In this document: in pieces, positions 7,900 through 15,688 of the stretch
Layout: the number at the start of each line of letters is the position of its first letter
Position numbering within the stretch: the first letter of the stretch is position 1
Assembly (NCBI GenBank): GCA_964399635.1
Contig: CAYNRU010000028.1
Location: 1-64,000, forward strand
Source of the DNA: UBA4615 sp964399635
Lineage (GTDB): Bacteria > Pseudomonadota > Gammaproteobacteria > Burkholderiales > Burkholderiaceae_E
Direction of reading: 5' to 3'
DNA length: 64,000 bases
Notes under the pieces: model-generated
Database searches by the model: none
What the model saw: the letters and a program-made list of their open reading frames with translations, nothing else
What the model was told of the DNA's origin: nothing
Translations under genes and position numbers: made by a program

Positions 7900-9000
7900 A
7901 TGGCCGGGAACTCCATCGGGCATCTCTTCACGGTCACGTCGTTCGGCGAGTCGCACGGCCCGGCGATCGGCTGCGTCGTGGACGGCTGCCCCCCCGGCCT
8001 CGCGCTCGATGCGTCCGACCTCCAGCCCGACCTCGACCGACGCCGGCCGGGCACCTCGCGTCACGTCACCCAACGCCAGGAGCCCGACCGGGTGGAGATC
8101 CTGTCGGGCACCTACCAGGGCCTGACCACCGGCACCCCGATCGCGCTGCTGATCCGCAACGAGGACGCCCGGAGCAAGGACTACTCGGCCATCTCGCGGA
8201 CCTTCCGGCCCGGCCATGCCGACTACCCCTACCTGCACAAGTACGGCGTGCGCGACCCGCGCGGCGGCGGGCGCTCGTCGGCCCGGCTCACCGCCGTCAC
8301 CGTGGCGGCCGGCGCCATCGCCCGCAAGTGGCTCGGGCAAGCCTACGGCACCGTGGTGCGCGGCCGGATGAGCCAGATCGGCGAAATCCCGATCCCCTTC
8401 GAGGACTGGGCCGAGGTGTCGCGCAACCCGTTCTTCGCGGCGAGCGCGGGGGTGGTGCCGCGGCTCGAGGCCTACATGGACGCGCTGCGCCGCGCGGGGG
8501 ACTCCTGCGGGGCCCGCGTCGACGTGCTCGCCGAGGGCGTGCCGGTGGGTCTGGGCGAGCCCCTGTTCGACCGGCTCGACGCCGACATCGCCCACGCGAT
8601 GATGGGCATCAACGCGGTCAAGGGCGTCGAGATCGGCGTGGGCTTTGGCGCCATCGTCCAGAAGGGCAGCGAGCACGGCGACGAGCTGACGCCGGCGGGC
8701 TTCGTGGGCAACAACGCGGGCGGCGTGCTCGGGGGCATCTCCACCGGCCAGCCGATCACCGTCTCCATCGCGATCAAGCCCACCTCGAGCATCCGGGTGC
8801 CGCGCCGCTCCATCGATATCGATGGCGCTCCCACCGAGGTCGAGACGCTCGGCCGGCACGACCCCTGCGTCGGGATCCGCGCGGCGCCCATTGCGGAGGC
8901 CATGCTGTTGCTGGTGCTGATGGACCATGCGCTGCGCCACCGCGCGCAGTGCGGCGACGTCCGGATCGGCACGCCCGCGATTCCGGGCGTGGCGCGCTGA
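7900..9000 (+). CDS. aroC: Chorismate synthase
   Basis: Converts 5-enolpyruvylshikimate-3-phosphate to chorismate with reduced FMN, the last step of the shikimate pathway. The 366-residue protein starts with the family N-terminus MAGNSIGHLFTVTSFGESHG; the His in GESHG and the His-bearing segment GHADYPYLHKYG are present. The segment usually reading SARETA is here SARLTAVTV, with Leu130 in place of the normal Glu and Thr134 in place of the normal Arg. Otherwise the enzyme is complete and ends with the usual MDHALRHRAQC region. It is followed by an MFS gene 34 bases downstream on the same strand. Confidence 0.96.
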   Translation: MAGNSIGHLFTVTSFGESHGPAIGCVVDGCPPGLALDASDLQPDLDRRRPGTSRHVTQRQEPDRVEILSGTYQGLTTGTPIALLIRNEDARSKDYSAISRTFRPGHADYPYLHKYGVRDPRGGGRSSARLTAVTVAAGAIARKWLGQAYGTVVRGRMSQIGEIPIPFEDWAEVSRNPFFAASAGVVPRLEAYMDALRRAGDSCGARVDVLAEGVPVGLGEPLFDRLDADIAHAMMGINAVKGVEIGVGFGAIVQKGSEHGDELTPAGFVGNNAGGVLGGISTGQPITVSIAIKPTSSIRVPRRSIDIDGAPTEVETLGRHDPCVGIRAAPIAEAMLLLVLMDHALRHRAQCGDVRIGTPAIPGVAR

Positions 9001-9034
9001 CCCCGCCCGCGGCGGCCGCGCCGGACGACCGCGG

Positions 9035-10213
9035 GTGACCGCCATCGGCACCGGCGGCGTGCGCGCGCTGTTCTTCGCGTACTTCGCCTTCATCGGGATC
9101 TTCTCGCCCTACCTGAGCCTGTGGTTCGACTCGCGCGGCCTCTCGATCGGCGAGATCGCGCTGCTGATGTCGCTGCCACAGATGCTGCGCATCGTGGCGC
9201 CGCCGTTCTGGGGCTGGCTGGCCGATCGCGGCGGGCGGCGCATCGCGCTGCTGCGGGTGAGCGCGGTCGGGTCGCTCGGGCTGCTGCTGCTCTTTCCCTT
9301 CGCGGGCGGGCTCGGGACCCTCGCGGCGCTGATGCTGGGGCTGTTCTTCCTGACCGCCGCGCAGATGCCGATCTCCGAATCGATCGCCCTCGACCTGTCG
9401 CGCGGCGAGCCCGGGCGCTACGGGCGGATGCGGATGTGGGGCTCGGTCGGCTTCATCGTCACGGTGCTGGGCGGCGGGCCGCTGCTCGACCGATTCGGGC
9501 TCGAGGCGCTGCCCTGGCTGATGGCGGGCGCGATGGCGGTGCTGGCTGCGGTCACGCTGCGCCTGCCGGAGCAGCCCTCGGCGCGTGCCGCGCGCACGGG
9601 CGCATCGCTCGGCGAGCGGCTGCGCGAGCCCGCGGTGCTCGCCTTCCTCGCGTCCGCGTTCCTCATGGTGTTTGCGCATGCGGCGCTCTACGCGTTCTTC
9701 TCGCTCTATCTGGAGCGGCTCGGCTACTCGCGAACCGCGATCGGCGCGATCTGGGCGATCGGCGTGGTCGCCGAGATCATGCTGTTCATGCTGCAGCGCA
9801 GGCTATTTGACCGGCTCTCGGCGATGCACCTGCTCGCGTTCAGCTTCCTGGTCTGCGCCCTGCGTTTTGCGATGGTCGGCGCCTCCGGGGGCGCGCTGTG
9901 GGTCCTGGTGCTCGGCCAGCTGATGCACGCGGTCACCTTCGGACTGCACCACAGCGCGTCGATGGCCGTGCTGCATGCCTGGTTCGGGCCGGCGCAGCAG
10001 GGCAGGGCGCAGGCCGCCTTCATCGTCGTCGCCTACGGGCTGGGCGGCACCACCGGCGGTCTCGCCGCCGGCTGGCTTTGGGAGCGCTTCTCGCCCGAGG
10101 CGACCTTCTTCGGCGCGGCGCTGGCGGCGCTCGCCGGCTGGGCCGCGGTGGTGCTCGCCGACCGGCTCGACCGCGACCGGCGCGCCGTCGGCCCCGCTGC
10201 GCGCTGGCCCTGA
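9035..10213 (+). CDS. MFS transporter of the phenylpropionate permease (HcaT/MFS_1-like) type
   Basis: This 392-residue, strongly hydrophobic protein has about 11-12 membrane segments. The start LFFAYFAFIGIFSPYLSLWF and the loop GWLADRGGRR are typical of the MFS_1-like group related to 3-phenylpropionate permease HcaT. The substrate is unknown. I chose the GTG at 9035, the first start after aroC that gives the correct N-terminus; no strong Shine-Dalgarno sequence is visible. It may be cotranscribed with aroC, but no aromatic-acid catabolic genes are nearby to support a role. Confidence 0.85.
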   Translation: MTAIGTGGVRALFFAYFAFIGIFSPYLSLWFDSRGLSIGEIALLMSLPQMLRIVAPPFWGWLADRGGRRIALLRVSAVGSLGLLLLFPFAGGLGTLAALMLGLFFLTAAQMPISESIALDLSRGEPGRYGRMRMWGSVGFIVTVLGGGPLLDRFGLEALPWLMAGAMAVLAAVTLRLPEQPSARAARTGASLGERLREPAVLAFLASAFLMVFAHAALYAFFSLYLERLGYSRTAIGAIWAIGVVAEIMLFMLQRRLFDRLSAMHLLAFSFLVCALRFAMVGASGGALWVLVLGQLMHAVTFGLHHSASMAVLHAWFGPAQQGRAQAAFIVVAYGLGGTTGGLAAGWLWERFSPEATFFGAALAALAGWAAVVLADRLDRDRRAVGPAARWP

Positions 10214-10301
10214 GCGGTCGGCGCATCGCGGCCCGTGCCGGCAAGCCGGGCCGGCGCGTCCTGCGCTATGCTGCGCCGCTCAACGCTTCAGAAGACTGCG
10301 C

Positions 10302-11138
10302 ATGACCGAGCATGCATTCCCCGTCCGGGTCCAGGCGTGGCTCGCGGCTGCCCTGGTGTGCGTCGCGGCGGGCTGCCAATCGGTGAAGACCACCTCGGCC
10401 GGCGCGGTGGGGGTCGACCGCAAGCAGACCATGTCCTCGCTGGTGTCCGAGGCCGACCTGCGCAAGGGCTCCGAGCAGGCCTACGCGCAGCTGGTCGGGC
10501 AGGAGCGCGCCAAGGGCACGCTCAACGCCGATCAGCCGCTCACCCAGCGCGTGCGCGCCATCGCCCAGCGGCTGATCCCGGTGACCGCCGCGTTCCGCCC
10601 GGACGCGCCCGCGTGGAAGTGGGAGGTCAACGTCTTTCGCTCCGACCAGCTCAACGCCTGGTGCATGCCCGGCGGCAAGATCGCGTTCTACAGCGGCCTG
10701 ATCACCCGCCTGAATCTCACCGACGACGAGATCGCCGCGGTGATGGGCCACGAGATCGCCCACGCGCTGCGCGAGCACGCCCGGGAGCGGGCCTCGGAGC
10801 AGCAGGTCGCGGGCGTCGCGATCGGCGTGGGCGCGGCGCTGCTCGGCCTGGGCCAGGCGGGCGCCGACCTCTCGCAGATGGCCTACAAGGTTGCGGTGGG
10901 CATGCCCAACAGCCGCGCCCACGAGACCGAGGCGGACCGGATCGGGGTCGAGCTGGCGGCGCGCGCGGGGTTCGATCCGCGCGCCGCGATCACGCTGTGG
11001 CAGAAGATGGCGAAGGAGGCGGGCAGCGGCGGCGCGCCCCAGTGGCTCAGCACCCACCCGTCGGCGCAGACGCGCCAGCAGGACCTCGGCGTCTACGCGC
11101 AGCGCGTGATGCCGCTCTACGAGCAGGCGCGCCGCTGA
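10302..11138 (+). CDS. M48 family metalloprotease, lipoprotein
   Basis: A 278-residue zinc peptidase predicted to be anchored to a membrane by lipid. The signal peptide ends in a lipobox VAAG-C with the acylated Cys at residue 25. The zinc site is HEIAH at 150-154, with the third ligand in HETEAD (207-212). These match the M48B/LoiP-BepA-like peptidases that act in cell-envelope quality control, though no TPR extension is present. It lies between an MFS gene and leuC, on the same strand as both, with 88- and 83-base gaps, and is probably its own unit. Confidence 0.93.
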   Translation: MTEHAFPVRVQAWLAAALVCVAAGCQSVKTTSAGAVGVDRKQTMSSLVSEADLRKGSEQAYAQLVGQERAKGTLNADQPLTQRVRAIAQRLIPVTAAFRPDAPAWKWEVNVFRSDQLNAWCMPGGKIAFYSGLITRLNLTDDEIAAVMGHEIAHALREHARERASEQQVAGVAIGVGAALLGLGQAGADLSQMAYKVAVGMPNSRAHETEADRIGVELAARAGFDPRAAITLWQKMAKEAGSGGAPQWLSTHPSAQTRQQDLGVYAQRVMPLYEQARR

Positions 11139-11186
11139 GCGGCCGCAAGACTGCCGCCGGGGCCGCCCGGCGGCAGGCCGCGGTGG

Positions 11187-11192
11187 CATAAT
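11187..11192 (+). promoter_or_regulatory. Candidate -10 element for leuC
   Basis: CATAAT lies 30 bases before the leuC start and matches five of six sigma-70 -10 positions. No good -35 and no leucine leader peptide are seen in the short gap. Confidence 0.3.
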
Positions 11193-11221
11193 CGGCTGCT
11201 TCGCCCGCCCTGCCGCCCGCC

Positions 11222-12625
11222 ATGTCCCCCCGCACGCTCTATGACAAGCTCTGGGATGCCCACGTCGTCCACCAGGAAGACGACGGCACCTGCCTGATCT
11301 ACATCGACCGGCACCTGGTCCACGAGGTCACCAGCCCTCAGGCCTTCGAGGGACTGAAGCTCGCCCAGCGCCTGCCATGGCGCGTGTCCGCGAACCTCGC
11401 GGTGGTCGATCACAACGTGCCCACCACCGATCGCTCGGCCGGCATCCCCGACCCGATCGCGCGGCTGCAGGTCGAGACGCTCGATGCCAACGCGCGCGAG
11501 CACCGCATCCCGTACTTCGACATCGCCGACGTCCGCCAGGGCATCGTCCATGTGATCGGGCCGGAGCAGGGCGCCACGCTGCCCGGCATGACGGTGGTCT
11601 GCGGCGACTCCCACACCTCGACGCACGGCGCCTTTGCCTGCCTGGCCTGGGGCATCGGCACCTCCGAGGTCGAGCTCGCGCTCGCCACGCAGTGCCTGAC
11701 GGCCAAGAAGGGCCGCAACATGCGGGTGCTGGTGGAGGGCGCGCTGCCCCGCGGCGTCACCGCCAAGGACGTCGTGCTGGCCGTGATCGGCCGAATCGGC
11801 ACGGCCGGCGGCACCGGGTTCGCGATCGAGTTCGCGGGTTCCACCATCCGTGCGCTGAGCATGGAGGGCCGGATGACGATCTGCAACATGGCGATCGAGG
11901 CCGGCGCGCGCTCGGGGATGGTCGCGGTCGACGACACCACCATCAGCTATCTGAAGGGCCGGCCGATGTCCCCGGCCGGCGCCGACTGGGATCGCGCGCT
12001 CACCCAGTGGCGCACGCTCAGGACCGACGACGGCGCGCACTTCGACGCCGAGATCCGCATCGACGCGACGCAGCTGCTGCCGCACGTCACCTGGGGCACG
12101 TCCCCCGAGATGGTCGCCCCGATCGACGGCCGCGTCCCCGATCCCGACAAGGAGAAGGATCCTGTGCGCCGCGAGGGCATCGAGCGCGCGCTGACCTACA
12201 TGGGCCTCACGCCCAACATGGCGCTCTCCGAGATCCGCATTGACAAGGTCTTCATCGGGTCCTGCACCAACTCCCGCATCGAGGACCTGCGCCAGGCGGC
12301 GGCCGTGGTCAGCGGGCGGCGCCGCGCCGACTCCGTCAAGCTCGCGATGGTCGTGCCCGGCTCGGGTCTCGTGAAGGCCCAGGCCGAGGCCGAGGGCCTC
12401 GACAAGATCTTCCTCGCCGCGGGCTTCGAATGGCGCGAGCCCGGCTGCTCGATGTGCCTCGCGATGAACGCCGACCGGCTCGATCCGGGCGAGCGCTGCG
12501 CCTCGACCAGCAACCGCAACTTCGAAGGCCGGCAGGGCGCCGGCGGCCGCACCCACCTCGTCAGTCCGGCCATGGCCGCGGCAGCCGGCGTGTTCGGGCA
12601 CTTCGTCGACATCCGCCGCCTCTGA
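11222..12625 (+). CDS. leuC: 3-isopropylmalate dehydratase, large subunit
   Basis: With LeuD, isomerises 2-isopropylmalate to 3-isopropylmalate in leucine synthesis. The 467-residue protein is an aconitase-family subunit. Three Cys ligands for the [4Fe-4S] cluster are visible: Cys348 in GSCTNSR and Cys409 and Cys412 in CSMC. The CGDSHTSTHGAFACLAWGIG segment is intact. It is the first gene of leuC-leuD-leuB, with leuD starting 29 bases downstream. A CATAAT box lies 30 bases before the ATG. Confidence 0.98.
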   Translation: MSPRTLYDKLWDAHVVHQEDDGTCLIYIDRHLVHEVTSPQAFEGLKLAQRLPWRVSANLAVVDHNVPTTDRSAGIPDPIARLQVETLDANAREHRIPYFDIADVRQGIVHVIGPEQGATLPGMTVVCGDSHTSTHGAFACLAWGIGTSEVELALATQCLTAKKGRNMRVLVEGALPRGVTAKDVVLAVIGRIGTAGGTGFAIEFAGSTIRALSMEGRMTICNMAIEAGARSGMVAVDDTTISYLKGRPMSPAGADWDRALTQWRTLRTDDGAHFDAEIRIDATQLLPHVTWGTSPEMVAPIDGRVPDPDKEKDPVRREGIERALTYMGLTPNMALSEIRIDKVFIGSCTNSRIEDLRQAAAVVSGRRRADSVKLAMVVPGSGLVKAQAEAEGLDKIFLAAGFEWREPGCSMCLAMNADRLDPGERCASTSNRNFEGRQGAGGRTHLVSPAMAAAAGVFGHFVDIRRL

Positions 12626-12654
12626 GCGCCGGCACCGAGCACACGGATCCGATC

Positions 12655-13308
12655 ATGGAAAAGTTCACCGTCCACCGCGGCCTGGTCGCGCCCCTCGACC
12701 GCGCGAACGTCGACACCGACGCGATCATCCCCAAGCAGTTCCTCAAGTCGATCAAGCGCACCGGCTTTGGCGTGAACCTGTTCGACGAGTGGCGCTACCT
12801 CGACCACGGCGAGCCGGGCATGGACAACACGCGCCGCCCGCTCAACCCCGACTTCGTGCTGAACCAGCCCCGCTACCGCGGCGCGTCGGTCCTGCTCGCG
12901 CGCAAGAACTTCGGCTGCGGCTCGTCGCGCGAGCACGCGCCCTGGGCGCTCGGCGACTACGGGTTCCGCGCGGTGATCGCGCCGAGCTACGCCGACATCT
13001 TCTTCAACAATTGCTTCAAGAACGGCCTGCTGCCCGTGGTGCTCACCGAGGCGCAGGTCGACCGCCTGTTCCACGAGGTCGCCGCCTTTCCCGGCTACGA
13101 GCTGGTCGTCGACCTGGTCGAGCGGGTGGTGCGCAGCGCCGACGGCTCCATGAGCTTCGGCTTCGAGGTCGACGGGCATCGCCGCGACTGCCTGCTCAAC
13201 GGCTGGGACGACATCGGGCTGGTGCTGCGCCAGGCCGACAGGATCCGCGCGTTCGAGGCGCGCCGTCTCGCCGACCAGCCGTGGCTCGGCAAGTCGCTGG
13301 CGCCCTGA
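12655..13308 (+). CDS. leuD: 3-isopropylmalate dehydratase, small subunit
   Basis: The 217-residue swivel-domain partner of LeuC. The family start MEKFTVHRGLVAPLDRANVD and the segments TDAIIPKQFLK and NFGCGSSREHAPWAL are all present, so the substrate-binding loop is complete. It lies 29 bases after leuC and 85 bases before leuB, in a standard leucine cluster without leuA. Some Burkholderiales place a small entericidin-like gene between leuC and leuD; here the gap is too short for one. Confidence 0.98.
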   Translation: MEKFTVHRGLVAPLDRANVDTDAIIPKQFLKSIKRTGFGVNLFDEWRYLDHGEPGMDNTRRPLNPDFVLNQPRYRGASVLLARKNFGCGSSREHAPWALGDYGFRAVIAPSYADIFFNNCFKNGLLPVVLTEAQVDRLFHEVAAFPGYELVVDLVERVVRSADGSMSFGFEVDGHRRDCLLNGWDDIGLVLRQADRIRAFEARRLADQPWLGKSLAP

Positions 13309-13393
13309 GCCCGCGGTCCGCCAAAATCGAATCCGGACGCCGGCCGGGGCGACCCGCGCCGGCGTCCGCACATCACAGGGAAGGACGCCATCC

Positions 13394-14452
13394 ATGAAGA
13401 AGATCGCGGTACTGCCGGGCGACGGCATCGGACCCGAGATCACCGCGCAGGCCGTGCGCGTGATCGACGCACTGGGCCTTGGCATCGGCATGGAGCAGGC
13501 CGCCGTGGGCGGCGCCGGCTATGACGCGGCGGGCGATCCGCTGCCGGCGGCCACGCTGGCACTGTGCGAGGCCTCCGACGCGATCCTGTTCGGTGCGGTG
13601 GGCGGCCCGAAGTACGACACCTTGCCGCGCGCGATGCGCCCGGAGCAGGGGCTGCTCAGGCTTCGCAAGCACTTCGACCTGTTCGCCAACCTGCGCCCGG
13701 CCATCGTCTATCCCGAGCTCGCGCACGCGTCGTCGCTCAAGGCCGAGGTGGTGGCGGGCCTCGACATCCTGATCCTGCGCGAGCTGACCGGCGACATCTA
13801 CTTCGGCCAGCCGCGCGGCATCCGGGTCAACGAGGCGGGCGAGCGCGAGGGCTTCGACACCATGCGCTACGCCGAGTCGGAGATCCGGCGCATCGCGCGC
13901 GCCGCCTTCGAGGCCGCGCGCAAGCGCCAGAGCCGCGTGTGCTCGGTCGACAAGGCCAACGTGCTCGAGACGACCCAGCTGTGGCGCGACGTGGTGACCG
14001 AGGTGCATTCGGAGTATTCCGATGTGGCGCTCTCGCACATGTACGTCGACAATGCGGCGATGCAGCTCGTCCGGAACCCCAAGCAGTTCGACGTGATCGT
14101 CACCGGCAACATGTTCGGCGACATCCTGTCGGACGAGGCGTCGATGCTGACCGGCTCGATCGGCATGCTGCCGTCGGCGTCGCTGAACGCACGCAGCTTC
14201 GGCATGTACGAGCCGATCCACGGGTCGGCGCCCGACATCACCGGCCAGGGCATCGCCAATCCGCTGGCGACGATCCTGTCGGCGGCCATGCTGCTGCGGT
14301 ACTCGCTCGACCTCGAGGGGCCCGCCCGGCGGGTAGAGTCCGCCGTCCGTAAGGTCCTTGCCCAGGGCTATCGAACGGCTGATATTACGGAACCGGGTTG
14401 CTCGCAGGTCGGCACCGTCGCGATGGGCGACGCGGTGCTGGCTGCGCTCTGA
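13394..14452 (+). CDS. leuB: 3-isopropylmalate dehydrogenase
   Basis: Oxidises and decarboxylates 3-isopropylmalate with NAD+ to the leucine precursor 2-ketoisocaproate. At 352 residues the length is normal. The N-terminus KIAVLPGDGIGPEITAQAVR, the metal and substrate region around VDNAAMQLV, and the NAD loop EPIHGSAPDITGQGIANP are intact. AGGGAAGGA lies just upstream of the ATG. The next gene, asd, follows after 26 bases, so leuCD-leuB-asd is probably one transcription unit. Confidence 0.98.
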   Translation: MKKIAVLPGDGIGPEITAQAVRVIDALGLGIGMEQAAVGGAGYDAAGDPLPAATLALCEASDAILFGAVGGPKYDTLPRAMRPEQGLLRLRKHFDLFANLRPAIVYPELAHASSLKAEVVAGLDILILRELTGDIYFGQPRGIRVNEAGEREGFDTMRYAESEIRRIARAAFEAARKRQSRVCSVDKANVLETTQLWRDVVTEVHSEYSDVALSHMYVDNAAMQLVRNPKQFDVIVTGNMFGDILSDEASMLTGSIGMLPSASLNARSFGMYEPIHGSAPDITGQGIANPLATILSAAMLLRYSLDLEGPARRVESAVRKVLAQGYRTADITEPGCSQVGTVAMGDAVLAAL

Positions 14453-14478
14453 ACCCATTGCATCAGGCGGGAAGGACG

Positions 14479-15597
14479 ATGATGAAGGTCGGGATGGTCG
14501 GCTGGCGCGGGATGGTCGGATCCGTGCTGATGCAGCGCATGCGCGAGGAGAACGACTTCGCGCACATCGACCCCGTGTTCTTCAGCACCTCCAACGCGGG
14601 CGGCGACGCGCCGCTCGGCGCAGCCAGACTGTTGCACGCCGACGACATCGCCGCCTTGCGCGGCATGGACGTCGTGATCACCTGCCAGGGCGGAGACTGG
14701 ACCAAGTCTGTCTTCCCGAAGCTGCGCGCCACCGGCTGGAACGGCTACTGGATCGACGCCGCCTCCACGCTTCGGATGGCCCCCGACGCGGTCATCGTGC
14801 TGGACCCGGTCAACCGCGGCGTGATCGACGCAGCGCTGTCGCAAGGCACCCGGAACTTCATCGGCGGCAACTGCACCGTCAGCCTGATGCTGATGGCGAT
14901 GGGCGGGTTGTTCGAGCACGACCTGGTCGAGTGGATCTCGGCAATGACCTACCAGGCCGCGAGCGGGGCCGGCGCGCAGAACATGCGAGAGCTGCTCCAG
15001 CAAATGGGCGCGCTGCACGCGTGTGCCGCGGCCGAGCTGGCCGATCCGGCTGGCGCCATCCTGGACATCGATCGCAAGGTCGCTGCCGCGCTGCGCTCGC
15101 CCGACCTGCCGACCGCCCATTTTCGCGGCGTTCCACTTGCCGGCAGCCTGATCCCCTGGATCGACGTGCCGGTCGACGGCGGGCAGAGCAAGGAAGAATG
15201 GAAGGGCGGCGCGGAGTGCAACAAGATCCTCGGACGTCCCCCGTTCCGCTCGCCCGGCAGCGTGCCCATCGACGGCCTGTGCGTGCGGGTCGGGTCGATG
15301 CGCTGCCACAGCCAGGGTCTGACGATCAAGCTGCGGCGCGATGTGCCGATGGCCGACGTCGAAGCCATGCTGGCGGCCGGGAACGCCTGGGTCGACGTGG
15401 TGCCCAACGAGCGTGAGGCGTCCGAGCGACGTCTGACGCCTGCGGCGGTCACCGGCACGCTCAAGGTGCCGGTCGGGCGTCTGCACAAGCTGGCCATGGG
15501 CGACGCCTATCTCGGCGCCTTCACCGTCGGCGACCAACTTCTCTGGGGGGCGGCCGAACCTTTGCGCAGGATGCTGCGCATCCTGATCGAGCGTTGA
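14479..15597 (+). CDS. asd: Aspartate-semialdehyde dehydrogenase
   Basis: Reduces aspartyl phosphate to aspartate semialdehyde, the branch point to lysine, threonine, methionine and peptidoglycan precursors. The 372-residue protein starts KVGMVGWRGMVGSVLMQRM, typical of the gammaproteobacterial-type Asd. The catalytic Cys132 lies in GGNCTVSLMLMAMGG. Two adjacent ATG codons (14479 and 14482) are both possible after the Shine-Dalgarno sequence GGAAGGA; the second gives the more usual N-terminus. It follows leuB closely and precedes fimV, the standard Burkholderiales order. Confidence 0.98.
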   Translation: MMKVGMVGWRGMVGSVLMQRMREENDFAHIDPVFFSTSNAGGDAPLGAARLLHADDIAALRGMDVVITCQGGDWTKSVFPKLRATGWNGYWIDAASTLRMAPDAVIVLDPVNRGVIDAALSQGTRNFIGGNCTVSLMLMAMGGLFEHDLVEWISAMTYQAASGAGAQNMRELLQQMGALHACAAAELADPAGAILDIDRKVAAALRSPDLPTAHFRGVPLAGSLIPWIDVPVDGGQSKEEWKGGAECNKILGRPPFRSPGSVPIDGLCVRVGSMRCHSQGLTIKLRRDVPMADVEAMLAAGNAWVDVVPNEREASERRLTPAAVTGTLKVPVGRLHKLAMGDAYLGAFTVGDQLLWGAAEPLRRMLRILIER

Positions 15598-15688
15598 GCC
15601 ATGGCACTCTTTGCACTTTGTGTCAGCTTGCGCGCTTAAGTGACTGATGTTAGGCTCAAATTCAATGAATTTAACCGGGGGAAAAGCC

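Noticed and set aside
11139..11221. Leucine attenuator or leader peptide before leuC
   Set aside because: The gap of 83 bases contains a -10 box but no run of Leu codons and no terminator pair.
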